Assembly: GCF_001971785.1 (NCBI RefSeq)
Contig: NZ_CP019389.1
Span: 879,001 to 943,000 of the forward strand
DNA length: 64,000 bases
Reading direction: 5' to 3'
Source of the DNA: Seonamhaeicola sp. S2-3
GTDB taxonomy: Bacteria > Bacteroidota > Bacteroidia > Flavobacteriales > Flavobacteriaceae
The position numbers and the translations under genes were made by a program. Shown piece after piece: positions 17,397 to 26,488 of the stretch. Position 1 is the stretch's first letter. Every line of letters begins with the position of its first letter. Below the pieces are notes generated by a model, which worked only from the letters and a program-made list of their open reading frames with translations, was not told where the DNA came from and did no database searches.

Positions 17397-18104
17397 ATGA
17401 AAATTGCTTTACTAGGATACGGACGTATGGGACAAACCATTGAGAAAATAGCAATTAGCCGCGGACATGATGTTGTTTTAAAAATTGATAAAGACGATAA
17501 AGATTACGATATAACCAAAGCAGATGTAGCCATAGATTTTAGCCTACCATCTGCAGCGTATGGAAATATTACCAATTGTATTAATAATAATGTACCCGTT
17601 GTTTCTGGCACTACCGGTTGGTTAGATGATTACGAAAAAGCCGTAGCTCTTTGTAAAGAAAAAAAGGGTGCTTTTATTTATGCATCTAACTATAGTTTAG
17701 GGGTTAACATCTTTTTTGAACTTAATAAAACTTTAGCCAAAATGATGAGTAACTTAAGCCAGTACAATGTTACTATGGAAGAAATTCATCATACAAAAAA
17801 GTTAGATGCCCCAAGTGGCACGGCTATTACTTTGGCTGAAGGTGTTATTGAAAACAATGCCAATTATGATGCTTGGGAGTTAAATGAAACCAATAACAAA
17901 AGATCTATCCCTATTGTAGCTAAACGCATTGAAGATGTACTAGGAACGCATTCTGTTAATTATAAAAGTGAAGTAGATACCATTAACATAGAACACATTG
18001 CCCACAATAGGCAAGGGTTTGCTCTTGGTGCTGTAGTAGCGGCTGAATGGCTTGTTGGAAAAACAGGGGTATTTTCTATGAACGACGTGTTAAATATTGG
18101 TTAA
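17397..18104 (+). CDS. dapB: 4-hydroxy-tetrahydrodipicolinate reductase
   Basis: The 235 residues comprise an N-terminal Rossmann domain (IALLGYGRMGQTI), SGTTGW for the nicotinamide site, and the catalytic block EIHHTKKLDAPSGTA. It reduces the DapA product in lysine and diaminopimelate synthesis, so it feeds peptidoglycan. The length is slightly shorter than in Proteobacteria but usual for Bacteroidota. The start ATG at 17397 is 46 bases after DUF5683. Confidence 0.95.
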   Translation: MKIALLGYGRMGQTIEKIAISRGHDVVLKIDKDDKDYDITKADVAIDFSLPSAAYGNITNCINNNVPVVSGTTGWLDDYEKAVALCKEKKGAFIYASNYSLGVNIFFELNKTLAKMMSNLSQYNVTMEEIHHTKKLDAPSGTAITLAEGVIENNANYDAWELNETNNKRSIPIVAKRIEDVLGTHSVNYKSEVDTINIEHIAHNRQGFALGAVVAAEWLVGKTGVFSMNDVLNIG

Positions 18105-18171
18105 TAACAATTATAATGTGTAACATTAGCAATATGTTAGCCACAAACAAACTGATTAAAATATTTCAATT

Positions 18172-19749
18172 ATGACATTAATCCAATGGTTTATATTCAT
18201 ACTAATTATACAAGTGATTCACGGATTAGGCACTTGGAAGTTATACATTAAAGCCGGAAGACAAGCTTGGGAAGCGTTTATTCCTATTTATAACGCTGTG
18301 GTTTTAATGAAAATTATCAATAGACCTTGGTGGTGGGTTATTTTATTATTCCTTCCTATAGTAAACCTTATCATGTTGGCTATTGTATGGGTGGAAACTG
18401 CCAGAAGTTTTGGTAAAAACAAAATGGCAGACACGTTTTTAGCTGTAATAACCCTTGGGTTTTATAATTTCTATCTAAATTATGTTGCCGATGTACAGTA
18501 TGTTGAAAACAGAGATTTAAATCCAAAATCCGCTTCTGGAGAATGGACAAGTTCTATATTGTTTGCTATTGTTGCTGCAACAATAGTACATACCTATTTT
18601 ATGCAGCCTTTTACCATTCCGTCATCTTCTTTAGAAAAATCACTCTTAGTAGGCGACTTTTTATTTGTAAGTAAATTTCATTATGGTGCCAGAATACCCA
18701 TGACAACAGTTGCTGCACCTATGGTACATGACACTATTCCTATAATTAAAAAGAAATCTTATTTATTTGATGATCATAAAGGAAGTGATTCTTGGAAAAA
18801 CAAATTGCAATTACCTTATTTAAGGATTCCTGGGTTTCAAAACATTAAAAGAAATGACATTGTAGTTTTTAACCAACCAGCAGATACCCTGTTGGATATG
18901 AATAATTTTCATCCAGACAGAAACTACTACAAACCCATTGATAAAAAAACCAACTTAGTAAAACGCTGTGTTGGTCTGCCTGGTGATTCTTTAGAAATTC
19001 GTGATGGTTTTGTTTATATAAACGGAAAGAAAAATGAATTACCAGATAGAGCACATTTACAATTTAGTTATTATGTGCAACCAAAAACCAATCAATTTAA
19101 TCCAGAATTTTTAAAAAAGAGATATGATATTACTGATGGTTTTGGTATTGTAAATGATCAAAACACTTATTATTTCTCTGCTATTTCAGATGAAGCTTTA
19201 GCTAAATTTAAAAATCACCCTAATGTTGCTAGTATTACCCCTAATAAACAAGAGAAAGGGGTGAGAGACCCAAATGTATTTCCGCATGATCCTAATTATA
19301 ATTGGAATGTAGATTTCTTTGGACCACTTTATATTCCTGAAAAAGGAAAAACTATAGATATTAATGTTGATGTTTTACCATTATACAAACGCGTAATTAC
19401 TGAATACGAAGGCAATACACTACAAGTTAAAGGAAATCAAATTTTAATAAATGGAGAAGTAACCGATAAATACACCTTTAAACAAAACTACTACTGGATG
19501 ATGGGTGATAATAGGCACAACTCTATAGATGCACGCGCTTGGGGATTTGTACCGTTTGATCATGTTGTTGGCAAACCTGTGTTTATTTGGATGAGTTGGG
19601 ATGGCATTAAAAATCCGCGTTGGGAACGTTTCTTTACAACCGTTGGTGGTAGCGGAAAAGCTACGTCATACTTTATTCCGTTTATTATTATTTTATTTGG
19701 TTTTATAGGTTTTAATAAGTGGCGTAAACGTAAAAAGTCTAATGGTTAA
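18172..19749 (+). CDS. lepB: Signal peptidase I
   Basis: The 525 residues are long for the family but typical of Bacteroidota. The N-terminal 120 residues hold several membrane segments (WKLYIKAGRQAWEAFIPIYN, WWWVILLFLPIVNLIMLAIVW). The S26 catalytic domain follows: TIPSSSLEKSLLVGDFLFVSK with the nucleophilic Ser, VKRCVGLPGDSLEIRDG with the general-base Lys, and MMGDNRHNSIDARAWGFVP. A C-terminal membrane span ends the protein (YFIPFIIILFGFIGF). It cleaves Sec and Tat signal peptides. Confidence 0.95.
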   Translation: MTLIQWFIFILIIQVIHGLGTWKLYIKAGRQAWEAFIPIYNAVVLMKIINRPWWWVILLFLPIVNLIMLAIVWVETARSFGKNKMADTFLAVITLGFYNFYLNYVADVQYVENRDLNPKSASGEWTSSILFAIVAATIVHTYFMQPFTIPSSSLEKSLLVGDFLFVSKFHYGARIPMTTVAAPMVHDTIPIIKKKSYLFDDHKGSDSWKNKLQLPYLRIPGFQNIKRNDIVVFNQPADTLLDMNNFHPDRNYYKPIDKKTNLVKRCVGLPGDSLEIRDGFVYINGKKNELPDRAHLQFSYYVQPKTNQFNPEFLKKRYDITDGFGIVNDQNTYYFSAISDEALAKFKNHPNVASITPNKQEKGVRDPNVFPHDPNYNWNVDFFGPLYIPEKGKTIDINVDVLPLYKRVITEYEGNTLQVKGNQILINGEVTDKYTFKQNYYWMMGDNRHNSIDARAWGFVPFDHVVGKPVFIWMSWDGIKNPRWERFFTTVGGSGKATSYFIPFIIILFGFIGFNKWRKRKKSNG

Positions 19750-19783
19750 TTGTTAAACTTCAACCTTGTTCTCTACTTAACAA

Positions 19784-20407
19784 ATGAACATTATAATCCA
19801 CCCAACGTATTTCCCTAATATTGCTCATTTTGTTGGTATGGTTAAGGCTAAAGAGGTTATATTTGAGGTAGAAGATAACTTTGTAAAACAAACCTACAGA
19901 AACAGAACTAATATTTACGCTGCTAATGGTAAATTGGTATTAAATATACCTGTTATTCATTCGCAAAAAAATCGTCAAAAATACAAAGATGTAAAAATTT
20001 TTAATGCCGAAAAATGGCAATTAAATCATTGGAAATCTTTACTATCTGCTTATAGAACTTCTCCTTATTTTGAATATTATGAGGACGAATTACACCCTTT
20101 ATTTCAAAAAAAAGCCGACTATATTTTAGACTTCAACCTAAAATGTTTTGAAGTTATTTGTAATTGTTTACAACTAGAGTTAAACGTTTCAAAATCAAGA
20201 AGCTTTGAAAAAAATGTAGAAGACAAAGTAGATTTAAGATTTTTAGTAAATGCTAAAAAAGAACAGCCTCAAAATTTTGAAAAATACACTCAGGTTTTTT
20301 GTAACAAACACGGTTATATTGGCAACTTAAGCATTTTAGATTTACTATTTAACGAAGGCCCAAATACCTTAAATTATTTAGAGTCTCAAACCCTAACAAT
20401 GCCATAA
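19784..20407 (+). CDS. WbqC family protein
   Basis: The 207 residues contain the WbqC-family pattern IIHPTYFPNIAHF at the N terminus, KLVLNIPV, KWQLNHWKSLLSAYRTSPYFEYY and NILDLLFNEGP-like residues near the C terminus. Members occur near surface polysaccharide or lepB genes; the biochemical activity is not settled. Its TAA stop shares its last base with the ATG of the next gene. Confidence 0.88.
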   Translation: MNIIIHPTYFPNIAHFVGMVKAKEVIFEVEDNFVKQTYRNRTNIYAANGKLVLNIPVIHSQKNRQKYKDVKIFNAEKWQLNHWKSLLSAYRTSPYFEYYEDELHPLFQKKADYILDFNLKCFEVICNCLQLELNVSKSRSFEKNVEDKVDLRFLVNAKKEQPQNFEKYTQVFCNKHGYIGNLSILDLLFNEGPNTLNYLESQTLTMP

Positions 20408-20718
20408 TGCTTCAAAATATAGCTCATTACGGGTGTCACTTTTTAATGCCTTTACTAGTTGCTTTTATTTGGTTTAGAGCCAACTGGAAAATGGCTTATT
20501 TAATAATGATTGCAGGCATGTTAATAGACCTAGATCATTTATTAGCAACTCCTGTTTTTGACCCAAACAGATGTAGTATTGGTTTTCATCCGTTGCACTC
20601 TTCTTTTGCAATTTTATTTTATTTGTTCCTTTTAATTCCTAAAAAATCTAGGTTAGTTGCTTTAGGGTTGGTTATTCATATTATTGCTGATGTTGTAGAT
20701 TGTTCTTTTATGCAATAA
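20407..20718 (+). CDS. DUF6122 small membrane protein
   Basis: This 103-residue protein is mostly hydrophobic, with three or four membrane segments and conserved polar residues HYGCH, IDLDHLL, PNRCSIGFHPLHS and HIIADVVDC, resembling a membrane metal-dependent hydrolase core. It is translationally coupled to wbqC (stop/start overlap TAATG). It ends 12 bases from a converging gene. No activity can be assigned. Confidence 0.8.
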   Translation: MLQNIAHYGCHFLMPLLVAFIWFRANWKMAYLIMIAGMLIDLDHLLATPVFDPNRCSIGFHPLHSSFAILFYLFLLIPKKSRLVALGLVIHIIADVVDCSFMQ

Positions 20719-20730
20719 TACATACGTTGT

Positions 20731-21756
20731 TTATTCATTTAAACTCAACGTTGTCATAATTGGAAAGTGGTCTGAATAATGTTCGCTAAAAGATTTAAAA
20801 CCATTTACATTAAAAGCTTCATCTGCAAAAATAAAATCTATTCTAACCGGGAAAAATTTAAAATCGTGTGTACGCCCAAAACCGCTACCAGCTTCTTTAA
20901 AAGCATCTTGTAAATCTCCTTTTATTTTTCGGTATACATATGAAAATGCAGTGTTATTAAAATCGCCACAAATAACCATTTTGTATTTACACTGTTTTTT
21001 GTGCATTAAAAAAAGTTCTGCTTGAAATTGCTGCATTTTAAAAGTTGACCCTATTCTTTTAAATAACCTTTCAGAATCTTCGTGTTTAAGACTTTCAACA
21101 TCGGCATTAATACGCATAGACTCTAAATGAATGTTATAAATACGCATGGTATCTGCACCTTTTACAACATCGGCATATATGGCATTATTTCCTGTGTTTG
21201 GAAATTCTATAGATCCTGAATTTATTATTGGAAATTGTGAAAAAATAGCTTGTCCGTACTTAGTTTTCTTTCCAGAAAGCTTTTCAAATTTGTATCTAAA
21301 AAAAGATAAATCAATATTTTTATGAGGATGATACTCTTGAATGCTTAGTATTTCGGGAGCTTCGGTTTTTATAAAATCTACAATTTTTGTTTCAACAGCA
21401 TCTTCTTTAATCCAATTATACAAATTAAATAAACGCACATTGTAATTCATTACCTTAAAATTACCATCATTTTCAACTGTTTTAGATGATGAAAACTTAT
21501 ATAATGAACCAAATGAGGCATAGCCAATAAGCAGAATTAAAAACGATACTATAAACTGCCTTTTAAGTTTAATTAACCAATATAACACAAATAGAATATT
21601 GACAATTATTAAAAAAGACACCCCTAAATTTAATACAGATAATACAGCAAATGTTTTAGGAGGTAAATACGGGAGCACATAAGATAAAAGCAATAAAACC
21701 GCAACAACACTATTGATGAAGTAGATAATTTTATTTATGAAGCTTAATTTTTTCAT
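20731..21756 (-). CDS. Membrane-anchored endonuclease/exonuclease/phosphatase-family protein
   Basis: The 341 residues have three N-terminal membrane segments (about 10-90) and then an EEP domain: FKVMNYNVRLFN, ILSIQEYHPH with the metal-binding Glu, IYNIHLES, VICGDFNNT and SEHYSDHFPIMTTL with the final Asp-His pair. The catalytic residues are all there. Substrate may be nucleic acid, a phospholipid or an inositol phosphate. Last gene of the operon that begins upstream with ribH or the small membrane proteins and contains mutL. Confidence 0.88.
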   Translation of the reverse strand: MKKLSFINKIIYFINSVVAVLLLLSYVLPYLPPKTFAVLSVLNLGVSFLIIVNILFVLYWLIKLKRQFIVSFLILLIGYASFGSLYKFSSSKTVENDGNFKVMNYNVRLFNLYNWIKEDAVETKIVDFIKTEAPEILSIQEYHPHKNIDLSFFRYKFEKLSGKKTKYGQAIFSQFPIINSGSIEFPNTGNNAIYADVVKGADTMRIYNIHLESMRINADVESLKHEDSERLFKRIGSTFKMQQFQAELFLMHKKQCKYKMVICGDFNNTAFSYVYRKIKGDLQDAFKEAGSGFGRTHDFKFFPVRIDFIFADEAFNVNGFKSFSEHYSDHFPIMTTLSLNE

Positions 21757-21769
21757 ACATTGCTAAAGC

Positions 21770-22618
21770 TTACTTTCCTGCTCTAAAAAGGAAATCTTTC
21801 TCTTCTGATGTTAAGCTATCATAACCACTTTTACTTATTTTATCTAAAATAACATCTATTTTTTTCTGGTTATTAAACTCATTAAAATCAGATTTAGTAT
21901 AGCCACCAACTTTACCTTTATTTTTATGCACTGTTTTTAAAGGGCTTTTTTTAGAACGTTTAAACATACTAACTATAGAGTCCATAAAACGTTCAAAACC
22001 TTTACCTATATCATTACCTTGCAATAACTGTTTAGCATAAAAATACCCCAGTAAAGCACCGCCTAAATGTGCTAAGTTACCTCCTGCATTACCACCAAAA
22101 AGTCCCATTACATCTAGAGCAACAATTGCAGCAGCTAAGTACCACAATTTTAAATTAAATGTAAAAAAGCGTACTTCTTGGTGTGGCATGTAAGCACAAA
22201 TAAAAATTAATAATGCTCTTACTGCTGCTGATGCCCCTACCAATGATGAATTTCCTCCAAAAACATTAGGAAATACTTGGTAACCTAACATAAAAAGTAA
22301 CCCTCCTGAAATGGCTCCTAAAAAATAAATATTTAAGGCTGTTTTAGGGTTAAATAAATTAAGAATTATACGCCCAATAAAATACAACCAAAGCATATTA
22401 AAGAGAATATGAAAGAAATCGGCATGTAAAAAGGCATATGTTACTATACTCCAAGGCTGAACAATAAAATCTAAAAAATTACTTGGTAATTTTAACCACA
22501 CAAGCCCTAACCTAAATAGCTTTTCTATTATAAAAACAACTGCATTAACAGCTATAATTTTCTCTAAAACATTAAGTGTACTTAGCTTATTTTTTATGTC
22601 TTGTGTAAACGTTGTCAT
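21770..22618 (-). CDS. Rhomboid family intramembrane protease with C-terminal DUF6576
   Basis: The 282 residues have six predicted membrane segments. Rhomboid elements: YAFLHADFFHILFNMLWLYFIG with the His/Asn pair, GASAAVRALLIF with the candidate nucleophile Ser, and LAHLGGALLGYFYAKQ with the catalytic His. The usual GxSG is GASA here. The C-terminal 40 residues (DFNEFNNQKKIDVILDKISKSGYDSLTSEEK) match the DUF6576 tail seen in Bacteroidota rhomboids. It is adjacent to a second rhomboid gene with no gap. Confidence 0.9.
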   Translation of the reverse strand: MTTFTQDIKNKLSTLNVLEKIIAVNAVVFIIEKLFRLGLVWLKLPSNFLDFIVQPWSIVTYAFLHADFFHILFNMLWLYFIGRIILNLFNPKTALNIYFLGAISGGLLFMLGYQVFPNVFGGNSSLVGASAAVRALLIFICAYMPHQEVRFFTFNLKLWYLAAAIVALDVMGLFGGNAGGNLAHLGGALLGYFYAKQLLQGNDIGKGFERFMDSIVSMFKRSKKSPLKTVHKNKGKVGGYTKSDFNEFNNQKKIDVILDKISKSGYDSLTSEEKDFLFRAGK

Positions 22619-23368
22619 TTAATACCATCTATTTCTATTAAACTGTGTTTTTTTCCAATACCACATAATTATGGCTCCAGTTATAGCACCCCCAACGTGG
22701 GCAAAATGAGCTACATTTCCGTACCCAAAAATAGACTGTCCGCTTATACCAGATATTAAATCTAAAGCAATAATTCCGGGGATAAAATACTTTGCTTTAA
22801 TTGGTATGGGCAAAAATATTAGCATTAATTCTGCATTGGGGTTCATCATCCCAAAAGCAGCCATTATGCCCATTAAACAACCCGAAGCACCAACCATTGA
22901 TGCATTATATATAGGGAATATATTTTGTAATTCTGCAACTTGAGCTTGTGTTGTTCCTTCAATAACCTTATTAGTTGATAGCATTTGAATTATTTCGTTT
23001 CCTGATAACCCAGAAGAAACAAGAGAGTCATAAATTGGTAAATACTGAAAATAATAATACCCAACTTGCATAGCCACAGCCCCTAACCCTGCAGAAAAAT
23101 AAATAAATAAAAACTTTTTTGAACCTAAAACCTGTTCTACGGGAGAGCCAAACATCCACAATGCAAACATATTAAAAAACAAATGGCTCCAGCCACCATG
23201 CATAAACATATGAGTTATTATTTGCCACGGTTTAAAAGATTCATTTCCAGGAAAATGCATTGCAAACCAATCATAAAACAAAATACCTTCACCTATTGCC
23301 AATGTACCGATAAACATAATCACGTTAATGAGTAATAAATGCTTTACGGTTTCTGAAATTCTCATCAT
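22619..23368 (-). CDS. Rhomboid family intramembrane serine protease
   Basis: These 249 residues have six membrane segments with the standard motifs HMFMHGGWSHLFFNMFALWMFG, GASGCLMGIMAAFG (GxSG, catalytic Ser) and VAHFAHVGGAITGA (catalytic His). It would cleave membrane proteins within the bilayer. A loop insertion between about 105 and 140 (SLVSSGLSGNEIIQMLSTNK) lies between segments. It is followed without a gap by the second rhomboid gene and preceded by mutL at 3 bases. Substrates unknown. Confidence 0.92.
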   Translation of the reverse strand: MMRISETVKHLLLINVIMFIGTLAIGEGILFYDWFAMHFPGNESFKPWQIITHMFMHGGWSHLFFNMFALWMFGSPVEQVLGSKKFLFIYFSAGLGAVAMQVGYYYFQYLPIYDSLVSSGLSGNEIIQMLSTNKVIEGTTQAQVAELQNIFPIYNASMVGASGCLMGIMAAFGMMNPNAELMLIFLPIPIKAKYFIPGIIALDLISGISGQSIFGYGNVAHFAHVGGAITGAIIMWYWKKTQFNRNRWY

Positions 23369-23371
23369 ATT

Positions 23372-25222
23372 CTAAATAAATTTTTTATCTAACTCATCAA
23401 CACTCATTGTTATAAATGTTGTTTTATTAGTTGGTGATACATTGGGTTCTTTACAGGCAAACAACTTATTAACTAAATGTTCTTGTTCGTCTTTTTTTAG
23501 TGCTTGTCCTGTTTTAATAGCTAAACTTTTTGCCATAGATTTTGCTAATAAATCGGTAGCACTAAAATGAGCATCTGGAACTTCATTTTCAACATCACTT
23601 ATTAACTGTTCCAATATAATTGATACTTCGCTTTCTGGAACACTAATAGGCACTCCTGTAATTTCTACAGACTCCTTTAAAACTTTAGAAAACACAAACC
23701 CTGTATGTTCTAAATCTTCTTTTAACTGATTTAATATTTGAATTTCTTGAATTGAAAAATGAAGCTGAAGCGGAAACAATAATTGTTGACTCACGGCTTC
23801 TTTAATTGTCATATTCTTCAAAAATTTCTCATATAATATACGCTGATGTGCCCTGTGTTGGTCTATCACCAACATACCTGATTTAATAGTGCTTACTATA
23901 TATTTGTTATGAAGTTGATAGGTTGTATTTACTTGTTCTGTTTCTTTTTCATCTGTAAAAATAGACCCTGTTGTTTCTTCGCTTTCAAAATGAACTTCAC
24001 CAAAATCTTGTTGGCTATCATTGCTTTTAGACTCTAATCCAACATACAAACTATCCCAATTACTAACCGTAGGTTTAAATGAAGTTGTTTGCTTTCCAGA
24101 TGGTTTAACATCATTTTTAAACGGATTAAAATTTTTATCTACCTCTATTACTGGTATGTTAGTTACCTTTTTCTCAATGTTGTATGGTGTGTCAAGGCTA
24201 GGATCTTTGTCGAAATCTAAAACTGGAGCAATGTTAAACTGCCCTAAACTGTGTTTTACTGCAGACCGTAATAACGCATACAAAGTATGTTCGTCATCAA
24301 ACTTAATCTCTGTTTTTGTAGGGTGAATATTAATATCAATTGTTTCTGGGTTTACTTTTAAATTTAAAAAGTAACTTGGGTGTGTGCCACTTTTTAACAA
24401 ACCTTCAAAAGCTGATACGATTGCGTGATTTAAGTAAGCACTTTTTATAAAACGATTGTTAACAAAAAAATACTGTTCTCCTCTGGTTTTTTTAGCAAAT
24501 TCGGGTTTACCTACAAACCCTGAAATTTTGAGTACTTCGGTTTCTTCTTCAACAGGAACTAGTTTTTCATTGGTTTTATTTCCAAAAATATTAACTATAC
24601 GCTGCCTATAATTACTAATTGGTAAATTAAAAGTTTCACTACCATTATTATACATTGCAAAACTTAAATTAGGATGCGCCAAAGCCACACGGTGAAATTC
24701 ATCAATAATATGACGTAACTCTACGGCATTAGACTTTAAAAAATTACGACGTGCAGGAATATTGAAAAATAAATTCTTAACAGAGACCGAAGTTCCTTTT
24801 GGTGTAACAACTACATCTTGTGAGGTTACTTGACTACCTTCAATAATAATTGCGGTTCCAACATCATCATGCGCTTGTTTTGTTTTAAGTTCTACATGTG
24901 CAATAGCAGCAATACTTGCTAAAGCTTCGCCACGAAAACCTTTTGTATTAAGTTGAAACAAATCATCGGCCGTTTTTATTTTTGAAGTTGCATGGCGTTC
25001 AAAACTCAATCGGGCATCAGTAACACTCATGCCTTTACCGTCATCAATAACTTGAATTAAGGTTTTACCAGCATCTTTAATAATAAGTTTTATAGTTGTA
25101 GCACCTGCATCAATAGCATTTTCTAGCAATTCTTTAACTACTGAAGCTGGACGTTGAACAACTTCTCCAGCAGCAATTTGGTTTGCAACATGATCAGGTA
25201 AAAGCTGTATAATGTCTGCCAT
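23372..25222 (-). CDS. mutL: DNA mismatch repair protein MutL
   Basis: The 616 residues comprise an N-terminal GHKL ATPase (ELLENAIDAGATTI, DDGKGM, RHATSKI, TKGFRGEALASI), a transducer domain and a C-terminal dimerisation domain from about 430. The C-terminal motif is DQHRAHQRILYEKF where endonuclease-proficient MutL proteins have DQHAxxExxxxE, so one acidic residue is Gln here; nicking activity is uncertain. It acts with MutS in mismatch repair. The next upstream gene, a small membrane protein, ends 3 bases before its ATG. Confidence 0.95.
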   Translation of the reverse strand: MADIIQLLPDHVANQIAAGEVVQRPASVVKELLENAIDAGATTIKLIIKDAGKTLIQVIDDGKGMSVTDARLSFERHATSKIKTADDLFQLNTKGFRGEALASIAAIAHVELKTKQAHDDVGTAIIIEGSQVTSQDVVVTPKGTSVSVKNLFFNIPARRNFLKSNAVELRHIIDEFHRVALAHPNLSFAMYNNGSETFNLPISNYRQRIVNIFGNKTNEKLVPVEEETEVLKISGFVGKPEFAKKTRGEQYFFVNNRFIKSAYLNHAIVSAFEGLLKSGTHPSYFLNLKVNPETIDINIHPTKTEIKFDDEHTLYALLRSAVKHSLGQFNIAPVLDFDKDPSLDTPYNIEKKVTNIPVIEVDKNFNPFKNDVKPSGKQTTSFKPTVSNWDSLYVGLESKSNDSQQDFGEVHFESEETTGSIFTDEKETEQVNTTYQLHNKYIVSTIKSGMLVIDQHRAHQRILYEKFLKNMTIKEAVSQQLLFPLQLHFSIQEIQILNQLKEDLEHTGFVFSKVLKESVEITGVPISVPESEVSIILEQLISDVENEVPDAHFSATDLLAKSMAKSLAIKTGQALKKDEQEHLVNKLFACKEPNVSPTNKTTFITMSVDELDKKFI

Positions 25223-25225
25223 GTA

Positions 25226-25507
25226 TTATTTTGAAAAGAAAATAGATAAATCAAAACCAATAATAAACAAAAAAACTAAAACTAAAATAGCTACTATTAT
25301 TAACACGCGTTTATTTGCTTGTTTATTGGGGTTATTTTTAAAATCGTTTACTGCATTGTTAAATTTATTCTTTAAGCCTGCATTGTTACCCACCGTTACT
25401 CTATGCTCATCAAACTTGTGTTTAATTTCGTATGGGTTACCTTCACCTTTATAGTAACGAGGTGTATAGTTAAACTTTTTGTTTTTGCGTAATTTTAAAA
25501 GTCCCAT
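25226..25507 (-). CDS. Small membrane protein, first of a paralogous pair
   Basis: The 93 residues comprise a basic N terminus LRKNKKFNYTPRYYKGEGNP, a Lys/Asn-rich middle and one C-terminal membrane span (ANKRVLIIVAILVLVFLFIIGFDL). The N-terminal motif RKxxxFNYxPRY also occurs in the adjacent 76-residue protein. Proteins like this are sometimes labelled riboflavin synthase beta subunit, but the sequence bears no resemblance to lumazine synthase; that label probably arose from the nearby ribH. Function unknown. Confidence 0.8.
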   Translation of the reverse strand: MGLLKLRKNKKFNYTPRYYKGEGNPYEIKHKFDEHRVTVGNNAGLKNKFNNAVNDFKNNPNKQANKRVLIIVAILVLVFLFIIGFDLSIFFSK

Positions 25508-25526
25508 AATTTCTTGGTTTTTAGAG

Positions 25527-25757
25527 TTACATGTATTTTTTTTCTAATACATACATAAGAATCAATAATAATACCAAAGCTAAAATTAAGGTTCTTATGG
25601 GTAAAACGCCTTTTACTTTACGTTTACTCGCTCTTGCTTCTTTCCATTTAGAAATAAAATCTTTTGAAGTTTCATTTTCTAAATTAGAAACTTCTTGGTT
25701 TTCTTTTGAAAACCGAGGTTGATAGTTAAAGGTTCTATGTTTTCGCTGCTTAAACAA
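25527..25757 (-). CDS. Small membrane protein, second of a paralogous pair
   Basis: The 76 residues comprise an N-terminal FKQRKHRTFNYQPRFSKE, matching the motif of the neighbouring 93-residue protein, then a charged stretch and a C-terminal membrane span (IRTLILALVLLLILMYVLEKKY). No ATG is available; TTG at 25757 is the best start, while the frame stays open upstream to about 25803 without a usual start codon. It lies between ribH and the first paralogue, 19 bases from the latter. Function unknown. Confidence 0.7.
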   Translation of the reverse strand: MFKQRKHRTFNYQPRFSKENQEVSNLENETSKDFISKWKEARASKRKVKGVLPIRTLILALVLLLILMYVLEKKYM

Positions 25758-25940
25758 ATTTCTGTAATGCTTAAATTCAAAAATACTTAAAATAAGATAG
25801 AGTTAAGAATTTGAAAACCTAAAAATTGTTAATAAAACAGAAAGTAATTTGTCTTTATAAATGAGGTACTACCGTACATTTTTCATGATAAATAGATGTC
25901 ATGCTTTACAAAAAAGTAAAACTTGTAATGGTAATACAAA

Positions 25941-26426
25941 CTAACTATTGTTACGAAGTTCTGCCATTTTTATAGCAGCAATAGCAGCTTCAGTACCTTT
26001 ATTACCATGTTTACCTCCAGAACGTGCTTGCGCTTGCTCTAAAGTATTATCGGTAAGTACACAAAATATTACCGGAGTTTCATTTTGCACATTAAGGTCT
26101 TTTATACCTTGTGTAACCCCTTCACAAACAAAGTCGAAATGCTTGGTTTCTCCTTGTATTACGCTACCTATGGCTATAACTGCATTAACCATTTGTTCTT
26201 GCATTTTTTTACAACCATAAATAAGCTCAAAACTTCCGGGAACATCCCAACGGATGATGTTATTTGGTAATGTACCATTATCTACCAATGCTTCATAGGC
26301 ACCTTGGTATAGAGCTTCTGTAATAGTATCATTCCATTCTGAAACAACAATCCCAAACCGAAAGTTGCTCGCATCTGGGATTGTAGCTTTATCGTAATGT
26401 GATAAGTTTTTATTTTCTGTTGCCAT
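25941..26426 (-). CDS. ribH: 6,7-dimethyl-8-ribityllumazine synthase
   Basis: The 161 residues contain FRFGIVVSEWNDTITEALYQGA (substrate-binding Trp), VPGSFELIYGCKKM, IAIGSVIQGETKHFDFVCEGV with the catalytic His, and VIFCVLTDNTLEQAQARSGGKHGNKG. The length fits the family. It catalyses the penultimate step of riboflavin synthesis and assembles into an icosahedral or pentameric shell. The TPR protein gene lies 62 bases upstream in the same direction, and a 183-base stretch with no recognisable gene follows. Confidence 0.96.
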   Translation of the reverse strand: MATENKNLSHYDKATIPDASNFRFGIVVSEWNDTITEALYQGAYEALVDNGTLPNNIIRWDVPGSFELIYGCKKMQEQMVNAVIAIGSVIQGETKHFDFVCEGVTQGIKDLNVQNETPVIFCVLTDNTLEQAQARSGGKHGNKGTEAAIAAIKMAELRNNS

Positions 26427-26488
26427 AATACTCGATAATCGAGATTAAATTATTTTTAAGGCTTTCCTAAATAATAGGCTAAATTACT

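Noticed and set aside
25226-25507. Riboflavin synthase beta subunit as product
   Set aside because: The real lumazine synthase is the neighbouring ribH. This protein is a small membrane protein with no matching motifs.
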